64,000 nt of DNA from a bacterium (GTDB lineage: Bacteria; Myxococcota_A; Bradymonadia; UBA7976; UBA1532): positions 62,001 to 126,000 of the forward strand of contig JAUHYW010000011.1 of NCBI GenBank assembly GCA_030426085.1. The letters run 5' to 3'. Below are positions 8,180 to 18,006 of this stretch, in pieces (position 1 is the stretch's first letter; each line of letters begins with the position of its first letter). The notes beneath the pieces were generated by a model. It saw only the letters and a list, made by a program, of their open reading frames with translations. It was not told the origin of the DNA and searched no databases. The position numbers and the translations under genes were made by a program.

Positions 8180-11110
8180 TCAGGCGGTCCCCCGGCCCTG
8201 CTGCAGCAGCGTGAGCGGCTCGGCCCGCCCCACCGAGATGGCCGGGCCGACCGCGGCCAGCGCCGAGAGCGCCAGCGCGGCGACGAGGCCGCCCCAGAAC
8301 TCGGCCCACGGCACCACGATCTGCGGTTCGAGGCCGCCGAAGAAGCTGATGTATTGGGATATGCCTGCGCCGCAATAGCCGGCGAGTATGCCCAGCCCCA
8401 CGCTGAGCAGGACGGCCACGACCCCGACCAGCACCCCCTCGGCGATGACCATGCGCACCAGCGCCGAGCGGGTCACGCCCAGCGCCCGCATCACGCCCAT
8501 GTCCCAGCGGCGGGCGCGCACCGAGGTCAGGATCAGATTGAGCACGCCGAGGCAGGTGATGATCAGGGTGATGAGCGGCAGGCGGCTCATGGCCCACAGC
8601 CACTGGCGGGCGTGGTGGTTGATGACGGTCCGGATCTCTTCGACGGGCATCATCCGCACGACCGGCTGCCCCGGCTTGCCCTCGCCGATGGCCACCGGCT
8701 GCCCGCGGTCGGCGGCGTAGACCGACTGCACCGCCGCCAGGACGGCGTCGCGGTCGGCGTCGGGGCTGTCGAAGTCGACCCAGAAGTGCGTCGCCCGCGC
8801 CTTGTCGAAGTCGGCGGCCACCGACGGGTAGTCGCTGAACACCAGCGCCGCCGCCCGGTGGGTGCGCGAGCGGAAGCCCGTCAGCTTGGTCTGCCAGTGC
8901 CAGCCATGTAGCCGCACCGACGCGGCGATGGTGTAGCGTACCGCGTCGGCGGTGGACTTGCCCGGCGGTACGAGGTCGAAGCCATCGCCCAGCGACAGCC
9001 CCGTCTCGCGCAGGAAGTGATCGGGCACGATGCAGCCGCGCCCCGCCTTCAGCGCGGCCACCGCGGCGTCCCGATCACCCTCGAGCCACTGCATCTCGAA
9101 CAGCGGATCCTCGCCTCCGAAGCCCGCCTCGGGGTCGATGCCGATGATGACCACGTTGTCCTGCCGCACCACCGAGGCCCGCTCGGCGCTGGCGGTGAGG
9201 TCTTCGAGCAGGCGCGGCTGCTCGGCGACGATGGGCAGCGCATGGGTCGCCTCGATGCCCTCGATGGCGGCGATCTCGCCCGCTCGGTCGGCGCTGATGC
9301 CGTCGGGCTTGAAGCCGATCACCGCGTCGGGGGCCCACGGGCCGGGCACGAACGACGAGAGCATGGTGTGCCCCCAGACCTGGATCGCCACGTAGAGCGA
9401 CAGCCCGACCGTCAGCGCGGCGGCGGTGCCGACCGCCCGCCACAGGTTGCTCGAGAGCTGGCTTTGCAAGAGCTTGGGCTCGATGCCCGACAGCCGCGCG
9501 AGCAGCGGGCTGATCGCCCGGTCGACGAAGAGCGTGACCGCCGGGGCGACGAGCACGATGCCCACCGCCATCGCCGGGAAGCCCACCAGGATGGCGAGCT
9601 GGACCCGCGTCGCGTCGCCCGCCGACATCGTATAGGTGATCAGCAGGTTGACCGGCAGCAGCGCGGCCCCGATCAGGATCGCCAGCCACGGCGCGCGGCT
9701 GCGGCGGGCGGCGGCGGGCGCCATCGCGTCGATCGGCCGGACCCGGGTCGCCCGGACCATGGGCACCAGCGCGGCGAGCAGCGCGCCGCCATAGGCGCAG
9801 ACGGCCGCCAGGGTGATGGCGTAGGGGCCGAGCACCGCGCCGTTGCCCAGCAGCTCGGGGCTCGCGTTGGCCGCCAGCCACAGCGTCGCCTGTCCGGCGC
9901 CTATACCGCCCACGAAGCCGATGGTGGCGAGCACCAGCCCCTCGATGGCGATCAGCGCGGCGACCTCGATCCGGGTGAGCGCCACCGCCCGCAGGATGGC
10001 GAGCTGCCGCGTGCGCTCGCTCACACCCATGCTCAGCGCGCTGAAGATGATGAACAGCGCCGCCAGCAACGCGATGGCGGTCGACATGTACGCCTGGAAG
10101 CGCACGTTCTCCGCCGAGGCGCTCTGGTCGAGGGTCTCTTCGATGTCGTGGGCTTCCTGAAACTGCGACGGCGTCGACAGCGCGTTGAGCTTGGGGGCCC
10201 AGCGGAAGCGGAAGGCGGTGATGTCGGCGTCCTCGTGCACCCGCACGGCCACGAAGCTGATCTGTGGGGGCTCGGCGAGGATGCGCGCGGTGTTGGCCAT
10301 CGACGCGTAGAGTCCGCCCACGCTCGGGGTCATGAGCTGGCCGCTGGCCACCGTGCCGGTGAAGCCCTCGATGTGCGGCAGCTCGACGACGCCGACGATC
10401 TTCAGGTCGAGCGCGGTCGCGCCCTCACCCACCCGCACCGTGTCGCCGAGCGCGATGCGATAGCGCTCCGCCACGCCGCTGCTGATCGCCGCTTCGAGCG
10501 CGTCGGGGGTCTTCGGGTCGAGCCAGCGACCAGCCGCGAGCGGGAACGGCGGATCTGCGGCGTCGGAGCCCAGCAGCCGCGCCGAGGGCGTCCGCCGCGG
10601 GCGCCGACGCACCGGGGGCCCGCTCTCTCCGCCCCGAGGGCCGCCAGCCGCCTTGCCATCGCTCGGGGGTCCCTTGCCATCGCTCGGGGGTCCCTTGCCA
10701 TCGCTCGGGGGTCCCTTGCCATCGCTCGGGGGTCCCTTGCCATCGCTCGGGGGTCCCTTCGGCGGGCCCAGACGCTCGAGGCGCACCCGCTGGGCCCACA
10801 TGGGGTCGGCCGCCTCGACATCGGGGTCGGCCCGCAGCGCGTCGACCACTTCGGGCGGCACGAAGCGCATGGCCGTACGGGGGATGTCGCCCGGCGCGTA
10901 CTGGCTGAAGGTGCTGATGCCGGCCACCGAGAGCTGATAGTGCCCCAGCGCGTCGGCCGAGTAGTCCTCGAAGGACTCCATCAGCGCGTCGTAGCCGCTG
11001 CCGACCCACACCACCATCGCCGCGGCGGCGACCGTGGCCAGTGAGGTCAGCCCCAGGCGGATGCGGTTCTCGCGCAGGGCGGCGAAGGCCAGCTTGAAGA
11101 GCAGCTTCAT
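8180..11110 (-). CDS. MacB/FtsX-type ABC transporter permease
   Basis: Inner-membrane permease of 976 aa with two FtsX-type halves. An N-terminal transmembrane helix (about residues 20-40) leads into a large periplasmic domain. Hydrophobic segments at about 335-355, 385-410 and 425-450 close the first half, a second periplasmic domain follows, and segments near the C-terminus (LPLITLIITCLGVLNLILT, GVLVGVVAVLLSVGLGI) close the second. It overlaps the upstream ATPase gene by 4 bp (11107-11110), so the two form one transporter of the MacB/LolCDE type, usually moving lipoproteins, peptides or envelope substrates. A run of five KGPPSDG units at about residues 118-152 interrupts the first periplasmic domain. 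The substrate is unknown. Confidence 0.88.
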   Translation of the reverse strand: MKLLFKLAFAALRENRIRLGLTSLATVAAAAMVVWVGSGYDALMESFEDYSADALGHYQLSVAGISTFSQYAPGDIPRTAMRFVPPEVVDALRADPDVEAADPMWAQRVRLERLGPPKGPPSDGKGPPSDGKGPPSDGKGPPSDGKGPPSDGKAAGGPRGGESGPPVRRRPRRTPSARLLGSDAADPPFPLAAGRWLDPKTPDALEAAISSGVAERYRIALGDTVRVGEGATALDLKIVGVVELPHIEGFTGTVASGQLMTPSVGGLYASMANTARILAEPPQISFVAVRVHEDADITAFRFRWAPKLNALSTPSQFQEAHDIEETLDQSASAENVRFQAYMSTAIALLAALFIIFSALSMGVSERTRQLAILRAVALTRIEVAALIAIEGLVLATIGFVGGIGAGQATLWLAANASPELLGNGAVLGPYAITLAAVCAYGGALLAALVPMVRATRVRPIDAMAPAAARRSRAPWLAILIGAALLPVNLLITYTMSAGDATRVQLAILVGFPAMAVGIVLVAPAVTLFVDRAISPLLARLSGIEPKLLQSQLSSNLWRAVGTAAALTVGLSLYVAIQVWGHTMLSSFVPGPWAPDAVIGFKPDGISADRAGEIAAIEGIEATHALPIVAEQPRLLEDLTASAERASVVRQDNVVIIGIDPEAGFGGEDPLFEMQWLEGDRDAAVAALKAGRGCIVPDHFLRETGLSLGDGFDLVPPGKSTADAVRYTIAASVRLHGWHWQTKLTGFRSRTHRAAALVFSDYPSVAADFDKARATHFWVDFDSPDADRDAVLAAVQSVYAADRGQPVAIGEGKPGQPVVRMMPVEEIRTVINHHARQWLWAMSRLPLITLIITCLGVLNLILTSVRARRWDMGVMRALGVTRSALVRMVIAEGVLVGVVAVLLSVGLGILAGYCGAGISQYISFFGGLEPQIVVPWAEFWGGLVAALALSALAAVGPAISVGRAEPLTLLQQGRGTA
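10653..10757. repeat. Five perfect 21-bp tandem repeats inside the permease gene
   Basis: The unit TTGCCATCGCTCGGGGGTCCC begins at 10653, 10674, 10695, 10716 and 10737. It is in frame (7 codons on the minus strand, PPSDGKG). Copies are essentially identical, so the array is recent and likely variable in copy number between strains. Confidence 0.95.
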
Positions 11111-11871
11111 GCCGCCGGCCTCTCGGCGGCGAGCGCCTTCTGATAGTCACGGGTCAGCGCTTGCGGGTCGTGCCCGCCGTCGGTCGCGAAGCGGGCGATG
11201 TCGACGCCGTCGCGCAGCACCACCACCCGGTCGGCCCACATCGCGACCGCCGGCTCGTGGGTCACCACGACGATGGTGCGCGACTGCTCGTCGCACAGCT
11301 CGCGCAGAAGCTGGCAGAGCGACTGGCCGGTGACCGAGTCGAGGCTGCCGGTGGGCTCGTCGGCGAGCAGGATATCGGGCTCGGTCACGAGCGCCCGGGC
11401 GATCGCCACCCGCTGCTGCTCGCCCCCCGAGAGCGCGTCGGGGCGGTGGGCCCGCCGCTCTTTGATGCCGAGCCTGTCGAGCAGCCCTTCGAGCCGCGCT
11501 TCGAGCCCGTCGGTGCCCATCGCCGGCAGCCGGATGTTGTCCTCGGCCGACAGCGTCGGGATGAGGTTGAACGCCTGGAAGACCAGCCCGATGTGCCGGC
11601 GGCGGAAGCGGGTCAGCGCGGCGTCCTTCATCGCGCCGAGGTCCTGCCCGTCGACCCGGATGTGGCCGCCGTCGATGTGGGTCAACCCGGCGGCGGCGTG
11701 CAGCAGCGTGCTTTTGCCGCTGCCCGACGCGCCCATGATGGCGATGAACTCGCCCGGATCGACCCGCAGGTCCACCCCATCGAGGGCCCGCACCACGTTG
11801 GGGCCCTGGTGGAAGCACTTGACGACCTTCTCGGCCATCAGGGGAGATCGACGTTCGCTCGGTCCACTCAC
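11107..11871 (-). CDS. ABC transporter ATP-binding protein (MacB/LolD type)
   Basis: ATPase of 254 aa that powers the overlapping permease. Walker A is GASGSGKST at about residues 47-55, the signature LSGGEQQRVAIARAL at about 145-159, Walker B DILLADEPTGSLD, and the H-loop VVVTHEP. The ADEPTGSLD form is characteristic of the LolD/MacB/FtsE branch. The GTG at 11871 is taken as start because GAGAGGA lies 7 bp upstream; an internal Met (residue 12) is the alternative. The stop overlaps the permease start as ATGA. Confidence 0.92.
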   Translation of the reverse strand: MSGPSERRSPLMAEKVVKCFHQGPNVVRALDGVDLRVDPGEFIAIMGASGSGKSTLLHAAAGLTHIDGGHIRVDGQDLGAMKDAALTRFRRRHIGLVFQAFNLIPTLSAEDNIRLPAMGTDGLEARLEGLLDRLGIKERRAHRPDALSGGEQQRVAIARALVTEPDILLADEPTGSLDSVTGQSLCQLLRELCDEQSRTIVVVTHEPAVAMWADRVVVLRDGVDIARFATDGGHDPQALTRDYQKALAAERPAA

Positions 11872-12135
11872 GGGCGGTTCCTCTCATCGACGACGCGACG
11901 CAGGCCGGTCGGTCACCCGGCCCTCGGTGGGGCGCGGTCCATCTGACCGCGCCGGCCGGACACGCGTAATCGGTATTTCTTCCGTGGCCGTTTCGAGCCC
12001 GCCCGACCGTGGTCCTCGATGGCCGGGACGGGCGAGAATACGCACACCTCAGCGGTAGAATTGCGCATTGAGCGTATCTGTCCGCGCGGTCGAGGCTCGT
12101 GGCTCGTATTGCACGCGCCGAGGCGGGAAGTCGCG

Positions 12136-14406
12136 ATGGGGTTCGCGGGGACGGGAGCAGAGATTCCGCTCTGGAGATCGCTGCGGTTGGTCGCCGTCCT
12201 GATCCTGGCGCCCGGCCTCGTGCGCGCGCAGGGTGGGTCCGAGGCCGACCAGCCGAGCGCTCCGCCGGACGCCGTGGACGCCACAGCGCCCGCGCAGGCC
12301 CCCGAGCCCGTCGTGGATGGAGCGGCGTCCGAAGAGGCCGCGGCCCCGGAAGTCGCCGACGAGTCGGAGCCCGAGACGATCACGGTCTGGGGCCGATCCG
12401 CGGCCTCGGAGCTCCGGCGGTCGGCCTACACGGTCACTGTGCTCGACACCGAGCAGGCCAGGCGGCTCTCGGCGGACCTCGGCGACGTGCTCGCGCGGGA
12501 GACGCCCGTGACCGTACAGCGCGCGGGTGGGCTCGGATCGCGGGGCAGCTACGCCCTCGGCGGCATGGGCGGGGAGCGCCTGCGCTTCTTCCTCGACTCG
12601 GTCCCCCTCGAGCTGATGGGTTACATGACCGGGCCGGGGAACGTGCCCGTCGACCTCGTCGACCGGGTCGAGGTCTACCAGGGCATGGTCCCGGTCCGGC
12701 TCGCGTCGGACGCGCTGGGTGGGGCGGTCAACCTCGTGACCGACCAGAACGTCGCGCGCAGCAGCGCCGCGGCGTCCTATCAGCTCGGGTCCTTCGGCAC
12801 CCATCGGGCTACGCTCGCCACCCGGTACGTGCATCACCCGAGCGGTCTCTTCGTGCGCGCCAGCGGGTTCTTCGACACGGCGGAGAACGACTATCCCGTC
12901 GACGTCGAGACCTGGGACGACGTCGGCCGGCTGCGGCCCACGACGGTCCCGCTCTTCCACAACGGCTACCGGGGCAAGGGCGCCACCGTGGCGCTCGGCG
13001 TCGCCGATCGACCGTGGGCCGGGCGCCTCGTCGTGCAGGGCTTCTTCTCGGCCTTCGACAACGACGTGCAGAACGGGCTGTCCATGTCACAGCCCTACGG
13101 GGAGGTCACCCTGACACGGGGCAGTTCGGGCGTGAGCCTGAAGTACGCCGGGGCCATCGGCGCCGCGCTGCACTTCGATGCCATCGGCGGGTATGCGCAC
13201 ACGGACGCGCGGTTCACCGACCTCTCGCGCTGCCTCTACGACTGGCAGGGCGACTGTACACCGCGAGCCGTGGAGTCGATTCGCGGCGAGATGTCGGGCC
13301 GGCCCGTCGACCGGGCGATCGTCTCCGACATCTGGTTCTTCAGGCCGATGCTCGCCGCGGACCTCGATGACAGCCATCAGCTCCGCGTCACGCTGGCGCC
13401 CACCCATACGAACCGGCGCGGAGAGAACAAGACCCGCAGCCAGGACTACGATCCGCTGGCGCAGCCCCGGCGTCTCTTCACCGGTGTCATCGGCGCCGAG
13501 TTCGACTCGCGCCTCTTCGACGACGATGTGAAGAACATCCTGTCGCTGAAGGGCTACATGCTGACCAGTGACTCCCAGCAGCTCCTGCCCACCGGGTCGT
13601 GGCAGGACATGTCGCAATCACTCTTTCACGGCGGGGTGGGAGACAGCCTGCACGTGCGGTTGTCCGACGTGCTCTCGGCCAAGGCTTCGTACGAGTACGC
13701 GCTGCGCTTTCCGAGCGCCGACGAGCTGTATGGCGACGGTGACGCCGTGCTCGAGAACCTGGAGCTGCGCCCCGAGACGAGCCACAACATCAACGCGGGC
13801 CTCGCGGCCGGAGGCGAGACACCCATCGGCCGGCTCTCGGCGGCGGTCGATGGCTTCGCTCGGATCAGCGAAGACTTCATCGCGCCGCTCGCCACGGTCG
13901 ACTTCGTGCGCAACGTCAACATCTGGGACGCGCGCGCGCTCGGGGTCGAGGCCCGCGTCGGGTGGACCGTGCCCGGCGGCGATTGGCTCTCGCTCGACGG
14001 TCGCTTCACCTACCAGGACCTGCGGAACCTCTCCGACGACGGCGACCTCGCCGAGCAGTCGGGCGACCGCATCCCGAGCATTCCCTATCTGTTCGCAGAT
14101 GCGGGGGCGCGCCTTCGAGGCACGGCGCTGCTGCTGCCCGGGGATACGACCGAGCTGGCCTGGTCGACGCGCTACGTACACGGCTACCTGCGCGGCTGGG
14201 AGAGCCTCGCGCGCAACGCCGACCGCCTGGAGATCGACTCACAGCTCACCCACCGATTGTCTCTGATGCACGCCGTCGAGCTGGACTGGCTGGTGTGCAC
14301 GGCGACGGTCGAGGTGCAGAACCTGACCGACGAGCGGGTGTTCGACTTCTACGGGCTGCAACGCCCGGGCCGCTCGTTTCACACGAAAGTCACCGTGCAA
14401 TTCTGA
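12136..14406 (+). CDS. TonB-dependent outer-membrane receptor
   Basis: Receptor of 756 aa for TonB-driven uptake across the outer membrane. The start at 12136 is chosen over 12019 because it begins directly with a signal peptide (LRLVAVLILAPGLVRAQ). A Pro/Ala/Glu-rich spacer follows, then a TonB-box-like ETITVWGRSA at about 87-96 and a plug domain (GDVLARETPVTVQRAGGLGS, LDSVPLELMGY, DRVEVYQGMVPVRLASDALGGAVNLV). The rest is beta-barrel with alternating polarity, ending in the aromatic VTVQF. The next gene starts 30 bp later in the same direction and encodes a lipoprotein, so the two are likely one uptake operon. The ligand is probably a metal chelate but is not shown by the sequence. Confidence 0.9.
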   Translation: MGFAGTGAEIPLWRSLRLVAVLILAPGLVRAQGGSEADQPSAPPDAVDATAPAQAPEPVVDGAASEEAAAPEVADESEPETITVWGRSAASELRRSAYTVTVLDTEQARRLSADLGDVLARETPVTVQRAGGLGSRGSYALGGMGGERLRFFLDSVPLELMGYMTGPGNVPVDLVDRVEVYQGMVPVRLASDALGGAVNLVTDQNVARSSAAASYQLGSFGTHRATLATRYVHHPSGLFVRASGFFDTAENDYPVDVETWDDVGRLRPTTVPLFHNGYRGKGATVALGVADRPWAGRLVVQGFFSAFDNDVQNGLSMSQPYGEVTLTRGSSGVSLKYAGAIGAALHFDAIGGYAHTDARFTDLSRCLYDWQGDCTPRAVESIRGEMSGRPVDRAIVSDIWFFRPMLAADLDDSHQLRVTLAPTHTNRRGENKTRSQDYDPLAQPRRLFTGVIGAEFDSRLFDDDVKNILSLKGYMLTSDSQQLLPTGSWQDMSQSLFHGGVGDSLHVRLSDVLSAKASYEYALRFPSADELYGDGDAVLENLELRPETSHNINAGLAAGGETPIGRLSAAVDGFARISEDFIAPLATVDFVRNVNIWDARALGVEARVGWTVPGGDWLSLDGRFTYQDLRNLSDDGDLAEQSGDRIPSIPYLFADAGARLRGTALLLPGDTTELAWSTRYVHGYLRGWESLARNADRLEIDSQLTHRLSLMHAVELDWLVCTATVEVQNLTDERVFDFYGLQRPGRSFHTKVTVQF

Positions 14407-14436
14407 CGATGGCTCGAACAAGGGGAGAAGAGACCC

Positions 14437-15750
<1,314 letters not shown>

Positions 15751-15770
15751 CCCCCGCTAGCCCGAGACCT

Positions 15771-15824
15771 GCGCGAGCCGCCATCGGTTCGGGCCTCGAC
15801 TGCGGTGGCAGATGCGGCTCGCGC
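15771..15824. terminator. Large inverted repeat between convergent genes
   Basis: GCGCGAGCCGCCATC (15771-15785) pairs with GATGCGGCTCGCGC (15811-15824), with one bulged base and a loop of about 25 nt. It fills the space between the stop of the + strand lipoprotein gene and the stop of the minus strand methyltransferase gene. A bidirectional terminator is likely although there is no T-tract. Confidence 0.55.
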
Positions 15825-16649
15825 TCACTGCCCGACCCGGACGCAGATCATGCCCGGGGCGCGCTCCCTGACGTAGGGCAACCGCGTCAGCGTGCCGAAG
15901 AGCCACCGATGCCACCCTCTCGGGAACTCGTAGTGCACCTGGGTGACCACGGTCAACTCGCCCAGCCACTGCCGCAACAGGCGCCTGACTTCGGAGCGAT
16001 GCACACCCCATGGAAGGGGCGGCACCCGGTAGTGCGGTGTCTTCCACAAGCCCTTGTCGGTCGTGGTCTTGCCCGAGAACCAGCGCGGGACGTAGTCGAA
16101 CATGATCTGGACGTCCGGCCAGCGCCGGGCGGTCGCCCGGAGCAGGTCCCGCACGGCGTCCTCGGTGAAGTACATGAACAGCCCCTGTGCGGTGACGAAG
16201 ACCGGCCGTCCGTCCGGGACGGACTCGACCCAGGTCTCGTCGAGCGCGCTCGCGGCGACGTGCAGGTGGCGGGCATCCGGCGGGATGAAGCGCTCCCGGG
16301 CGGCGAGCGCTTCGGGAAGGTCCACCGAGACCCAGAGGACGCCGGGGTCATCGGTGATCCGGTAGCGCTGGGTCTCGAGGCCCTCTCCCAGGTTGACGAT
16401 CACCGCGTCGGGGTGCTCGTCGACGAACGCGCGGACGGCGTCGTCGAACACCGCCGAGCGGACCCCATGCGAGGGGTCGGGTGCGCCGAACGAACGGTCG
16501 AAGTCGTAGTCGAGCGCGCGATAGATCTCGAGGCACCTCGGGTCGCGCACCACGCCGTCGCTCCGCGCCGCCTCGCTCGCGCGGTTGTGCAGGGTCCACA
16601 GCATCGTCTCGGGCACGCCGGTGAGGTTGATGGGATGCTTCGAACTCAT
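15825..16649 (-). CDS. LCM-family (TcmP-like) O-methyltransferase
   Basis: SAM-dependent methyltransferase of 274 aa in the leucine carboxyl methyltransferase family (PF04072), the family of TcmP and related polyketide tailoring enzymes. Family features seen are AVIVNLGEGLETQRYRI at about residues 86-102 (motif I), WVSVDLPEALAARERF, VFVTAQGLFMYF (post-II) and the DYVPRWF region. The ATG at 16649 has GGAGGA upstream and overlaps the stop of a 38-codon frame (ATGA). It is convergent with the TonB receptor operon. The substrate could be a small molecule or a protein carboxylate; nothing local decides this. Confidence 0.85.
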   Translation of the reverse strand: MSSKHPINLTGVPETMLWTLHNRASEAARSDGVVRDPRCLEIYRALDYDFDRSFGAPDPSHGVRSAVFDDAVRAFVDEHPDAVIVNLGEGLETQRYRITDDPGVLWVSVDLPEALAARERFIPPDARHLHVAASALDETWVESVPDGRPVFVTAQGLFMYFTEDAVRDLLRATARRWPDVQIMFDYVPRWFSGKTTTDKGLWKTPHYRVPPLPWGVHRSEVRRLLRQWLGELTVVTQVHYEFPRGWHRWLFGTLTRLPYVRERAPGMICVRVGQ

Positions 16650-16762
16650 GACGTCCTCCGGGAGACGTGCGCGGCGCCGGTGGGTCGGGAGAGGGCGGCC
16701 GCGATGATCTCGACGGTCTGCGTCCGGGCATCACGGTCGCCCGATATCCGATCCGGTCTCAC
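16646..16762 (-). CDS. Candidate 38-codon leader ORF coupled to the methyltransferase
   Basis: A GTG at 16762 (minus strand) is preceded by a strong AAGGAGGAG. The 38-aa frame ends with TGA overlapping the methyltransferase ATG as ATGA. The peptide starts MRPDRISGDRDARTQTVEII and is rich in Arg and Ala, with no signal or known precursor motif. The exact overlap and strong ribosome binding site favour a translated, translationally coupling leader over chance. The peptide itself may be irrelevant. Confidence 0.4.
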   Translation of the reverse strand: MRPDRISGDRDARTQTVEIIAAALSRPTGAAHVSRRTS

Positions 16763-16797
16763 AGCTCCTCCTTCGCGCTCATGCGTCAGGCCTCGAC

Positions 16798-16834
16798 CGA
16801 TCTCGCACAGCCCACATCGGGCCGTGCGAGATCG
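16798..16834 (-). promoter_or_regulatory. Strong hairpin in the methyltransferase leader
   Basis: CGATCTCGCACAGCCC (16798-16813) and GGGCCGTGCGAGATCG (16819-16834) form a 16-bp stem with a single mismatch and the 5-nt loop ACATC. It lies between the candidate promoter and the leader ORF. There is no T-tract on either strand, so a simple terminator is less likely than an mRNA-stabilising or attenuating structure, or a protein-binding palindrome. Confidence 0.5.
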
Positions 16835-16887
16835 CCTGTGGGATGAACCCGTCATCCGCGCCTCGCTGCGCGATCCACGCGCTCGAT

Positions 16888-16906
16888 CCTCATGAATGTC
16901 ATTATC
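16888..16906 (-). promoter_or_regulatory. Fur-box-like sequence
   Basis: On the minus strand GATAATGACATTCATGAGG matches the classical 19-bp Fur consensus (GATAATGATAATCATTATC) at 14 of 19 positions, with 11 of the first 13. It is in an AT-rich island between the divergent methyltransferase and membrane-protein genes. The window is iron-uptake rich, but one site found by eye is weak evidence. Confidence 0.3.
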
Positions 16907-16907
16907 G

Positions 16908-16934
16908 TTTATCGAACGAAAAGAGTGGGGTCAA
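16908..16934 (-). promoter_or_regulatory. Promoter with operator-like palindrome upstream of the methyltransferase
   Basis: On the minus strand TTGACC (16934-16929) is followed after 15 bp by GATAAA (16913-16908), which overlaps the imperfect palindrome CTTTTCG-TT-CGATAAA. The -35 to palindrome spacing (5 bp) and the right half CGATAAA are identical to those at the ABC transporter promoter near 30863-30890. Transcription would run through the hairpin and leader ORF into the methyltransferase. Confidence 0.4.
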
Positions 16935-16953
16935 GTCGGCCGGCTGGGATCGA

Positions 16954-17120
16954 GGGACGCAGACGGCCTCACCTACATCGACGCCGGCCCGTCCCCCGAC
17001 GCGGCGACCCGAGGGCGAGGTCTATCTCATCGCCACCGGCATCGCCTCGCCCGACGACGCCCGCCCGTTGAGCACGATCCCCGGCGAGGTCTACACCGTC
17101 GACCGGGTGCGCCGACGCGC
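16954..17120 (+). pseudogene. Possible gene relic in the 580-bp intergenic region
   Basis: Two adjacent + frames give protein-like sequence: GDADGLTYIDAGPSPDAAT, then after a frame change near 17010 GEVYLIATGIASPDDARPL and GEVYTVDRVRR. No start, ribosome binding site or family is recognisable. It could be a frameshifted remnant or coincidence in high-GC DNA. Confidence 0.25.
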
Positions 17121-17169
17121 CTGCCGCCGCCAGCCGACGAGCAGGCCGCTCATGGGCCCGGTTATCCAT

Positions 17170-17184
17170 TGAAATGCTATTTCA
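17170..17184. promoter_or_regulatory. AT-rich palindrome upstream of the membrane-protein gene
   Basis: TGAAAT-GCT-ATTTCA is a perfect 6-bp inverted repeat with a 3-bp spacer, 46 bp before the GTG at 17230. Together with the following TTCATTCTC it partly resembles a Fur half-site. It is an operator candidate only. Confidence 0.3.
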
Positions 17185-17229
17185 TTCTCATCTATGTTCG
17201 CCGCGGCTTCGGATCGGGGAGGTGAATCG

Positions 17230-17979
17230 GTGTCGACCGTTCGGCCGCGACTGGCCGGCATGCACGCGGACATGGCGGGGGGCCCGCCGAGGCGCGCGGG
17301 CTTCGTCGGGCGGTGGCTGCTCTCCGCAGCGGTCTGGCTCGCGCCGACGGCGCTCGCGCTCGCCGAGGCGTCGGTCGACGCCGCGCTCGAGCGCGTCGAG
17401 CAGGTCGACGGCGAGGGCCGCTGGTTCTCGTATTCGATCGCGCTCGCCGGCGCGGCGGCGGCCATCGGGAGCGGGGGCTGGGCGCTGCTCGACGCGCCGC
17501 TCGCCGACCGCGGCGGACCCGACCCGTGGGTCGTCGGCGGCGCCGCGCTGCTCGTCGGCGCCGGCCTCGGTCAGATCGTGCACGGCGGCATGCGGTTCGA
17601 CGAGCGGGGCAACAGCGCGCGGACCATCCGGCGCCTGCTCGACGGCGGCGATGACGCCGCGCGCCGGGCGTTCTTGGTGCACCGGGCGGCCGAAGCGCGC
17701 GACACCCGGTGGTGGGGCGGGGTCATCACGACCGCGCAGGGCGTCGGCATGTCCGCCCTCGGGGCGCGGCTGTGGATGGAGGGCGAAGGCGGCGTGGCGA
17801 TCACCGGCGCCGTCTTCACCGGGCTGGGCGCGCTGACGGTCGGCGTCGGCGCACTCCATTTCTTCGGTCGCCCGCGGGCCGAGCGCGAGCTCGACGCGGC
17901 GATCACCGTGGCCCCGGCGGTCCTGCCCGGGCCCGATCTCGAGCCGCTGCCGGGCCTCACCGCCGGCGGCCGGTTCTGA
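17230..17979 (+). CDS. Membrane protein of unknown function
   Basis: Protein of 249 aa. The GTG at 17230 is favoured over the ATG at 17194 because GGGGAGG (17216-17222) lies 7 bp upstream. An N-terminal hydrophobic segment (WLLSAAVWLAPTALALAEA, about 31-49) could be a cleavable signal or an anchor. Four more hydrophobic Gly/Ala-rich segments follow, at about 71-90, 104-120, 160-178 and 188-210. No family was recognised. It precedes the RCC1 lipoprotein operon by 27 bp in the same direction and may be cotranscribed with it. Confidence 0.65.
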   Translation: MSTVRPRLAGMHADMAGGPPRRAGFVGRWLLSAAVWLAPTALALAEASVDAALERVEQVDGEGRWFSYSIALAGAAAAIGSGGWALLDAPLADRGGPDPWVVGGAALLVGAGLGQIVHGGMRFDERGNSARTIRRLLDGGDDAARRAFLVHRAAEARDTRWWGGVITTAQGVGMSALGARLWMEGEGGVAITGAVFTGLGALTVGVGALHFFGRPRAERELDAAITVAPAVLPGPDLEPLPGLTAGGRF

Positions 17980-18006
17980 GTCATCGAGCTACGCACAGGA
18001 GAGATC

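Noticed and set aside
16798-16834. SAM riboswitch or intrinsic terminator in front of the methyltransferase
   Set aside because: Only a single hairpin is visible, without the conserved cores of known SAM riboswitches and without a T-tract on either strand.
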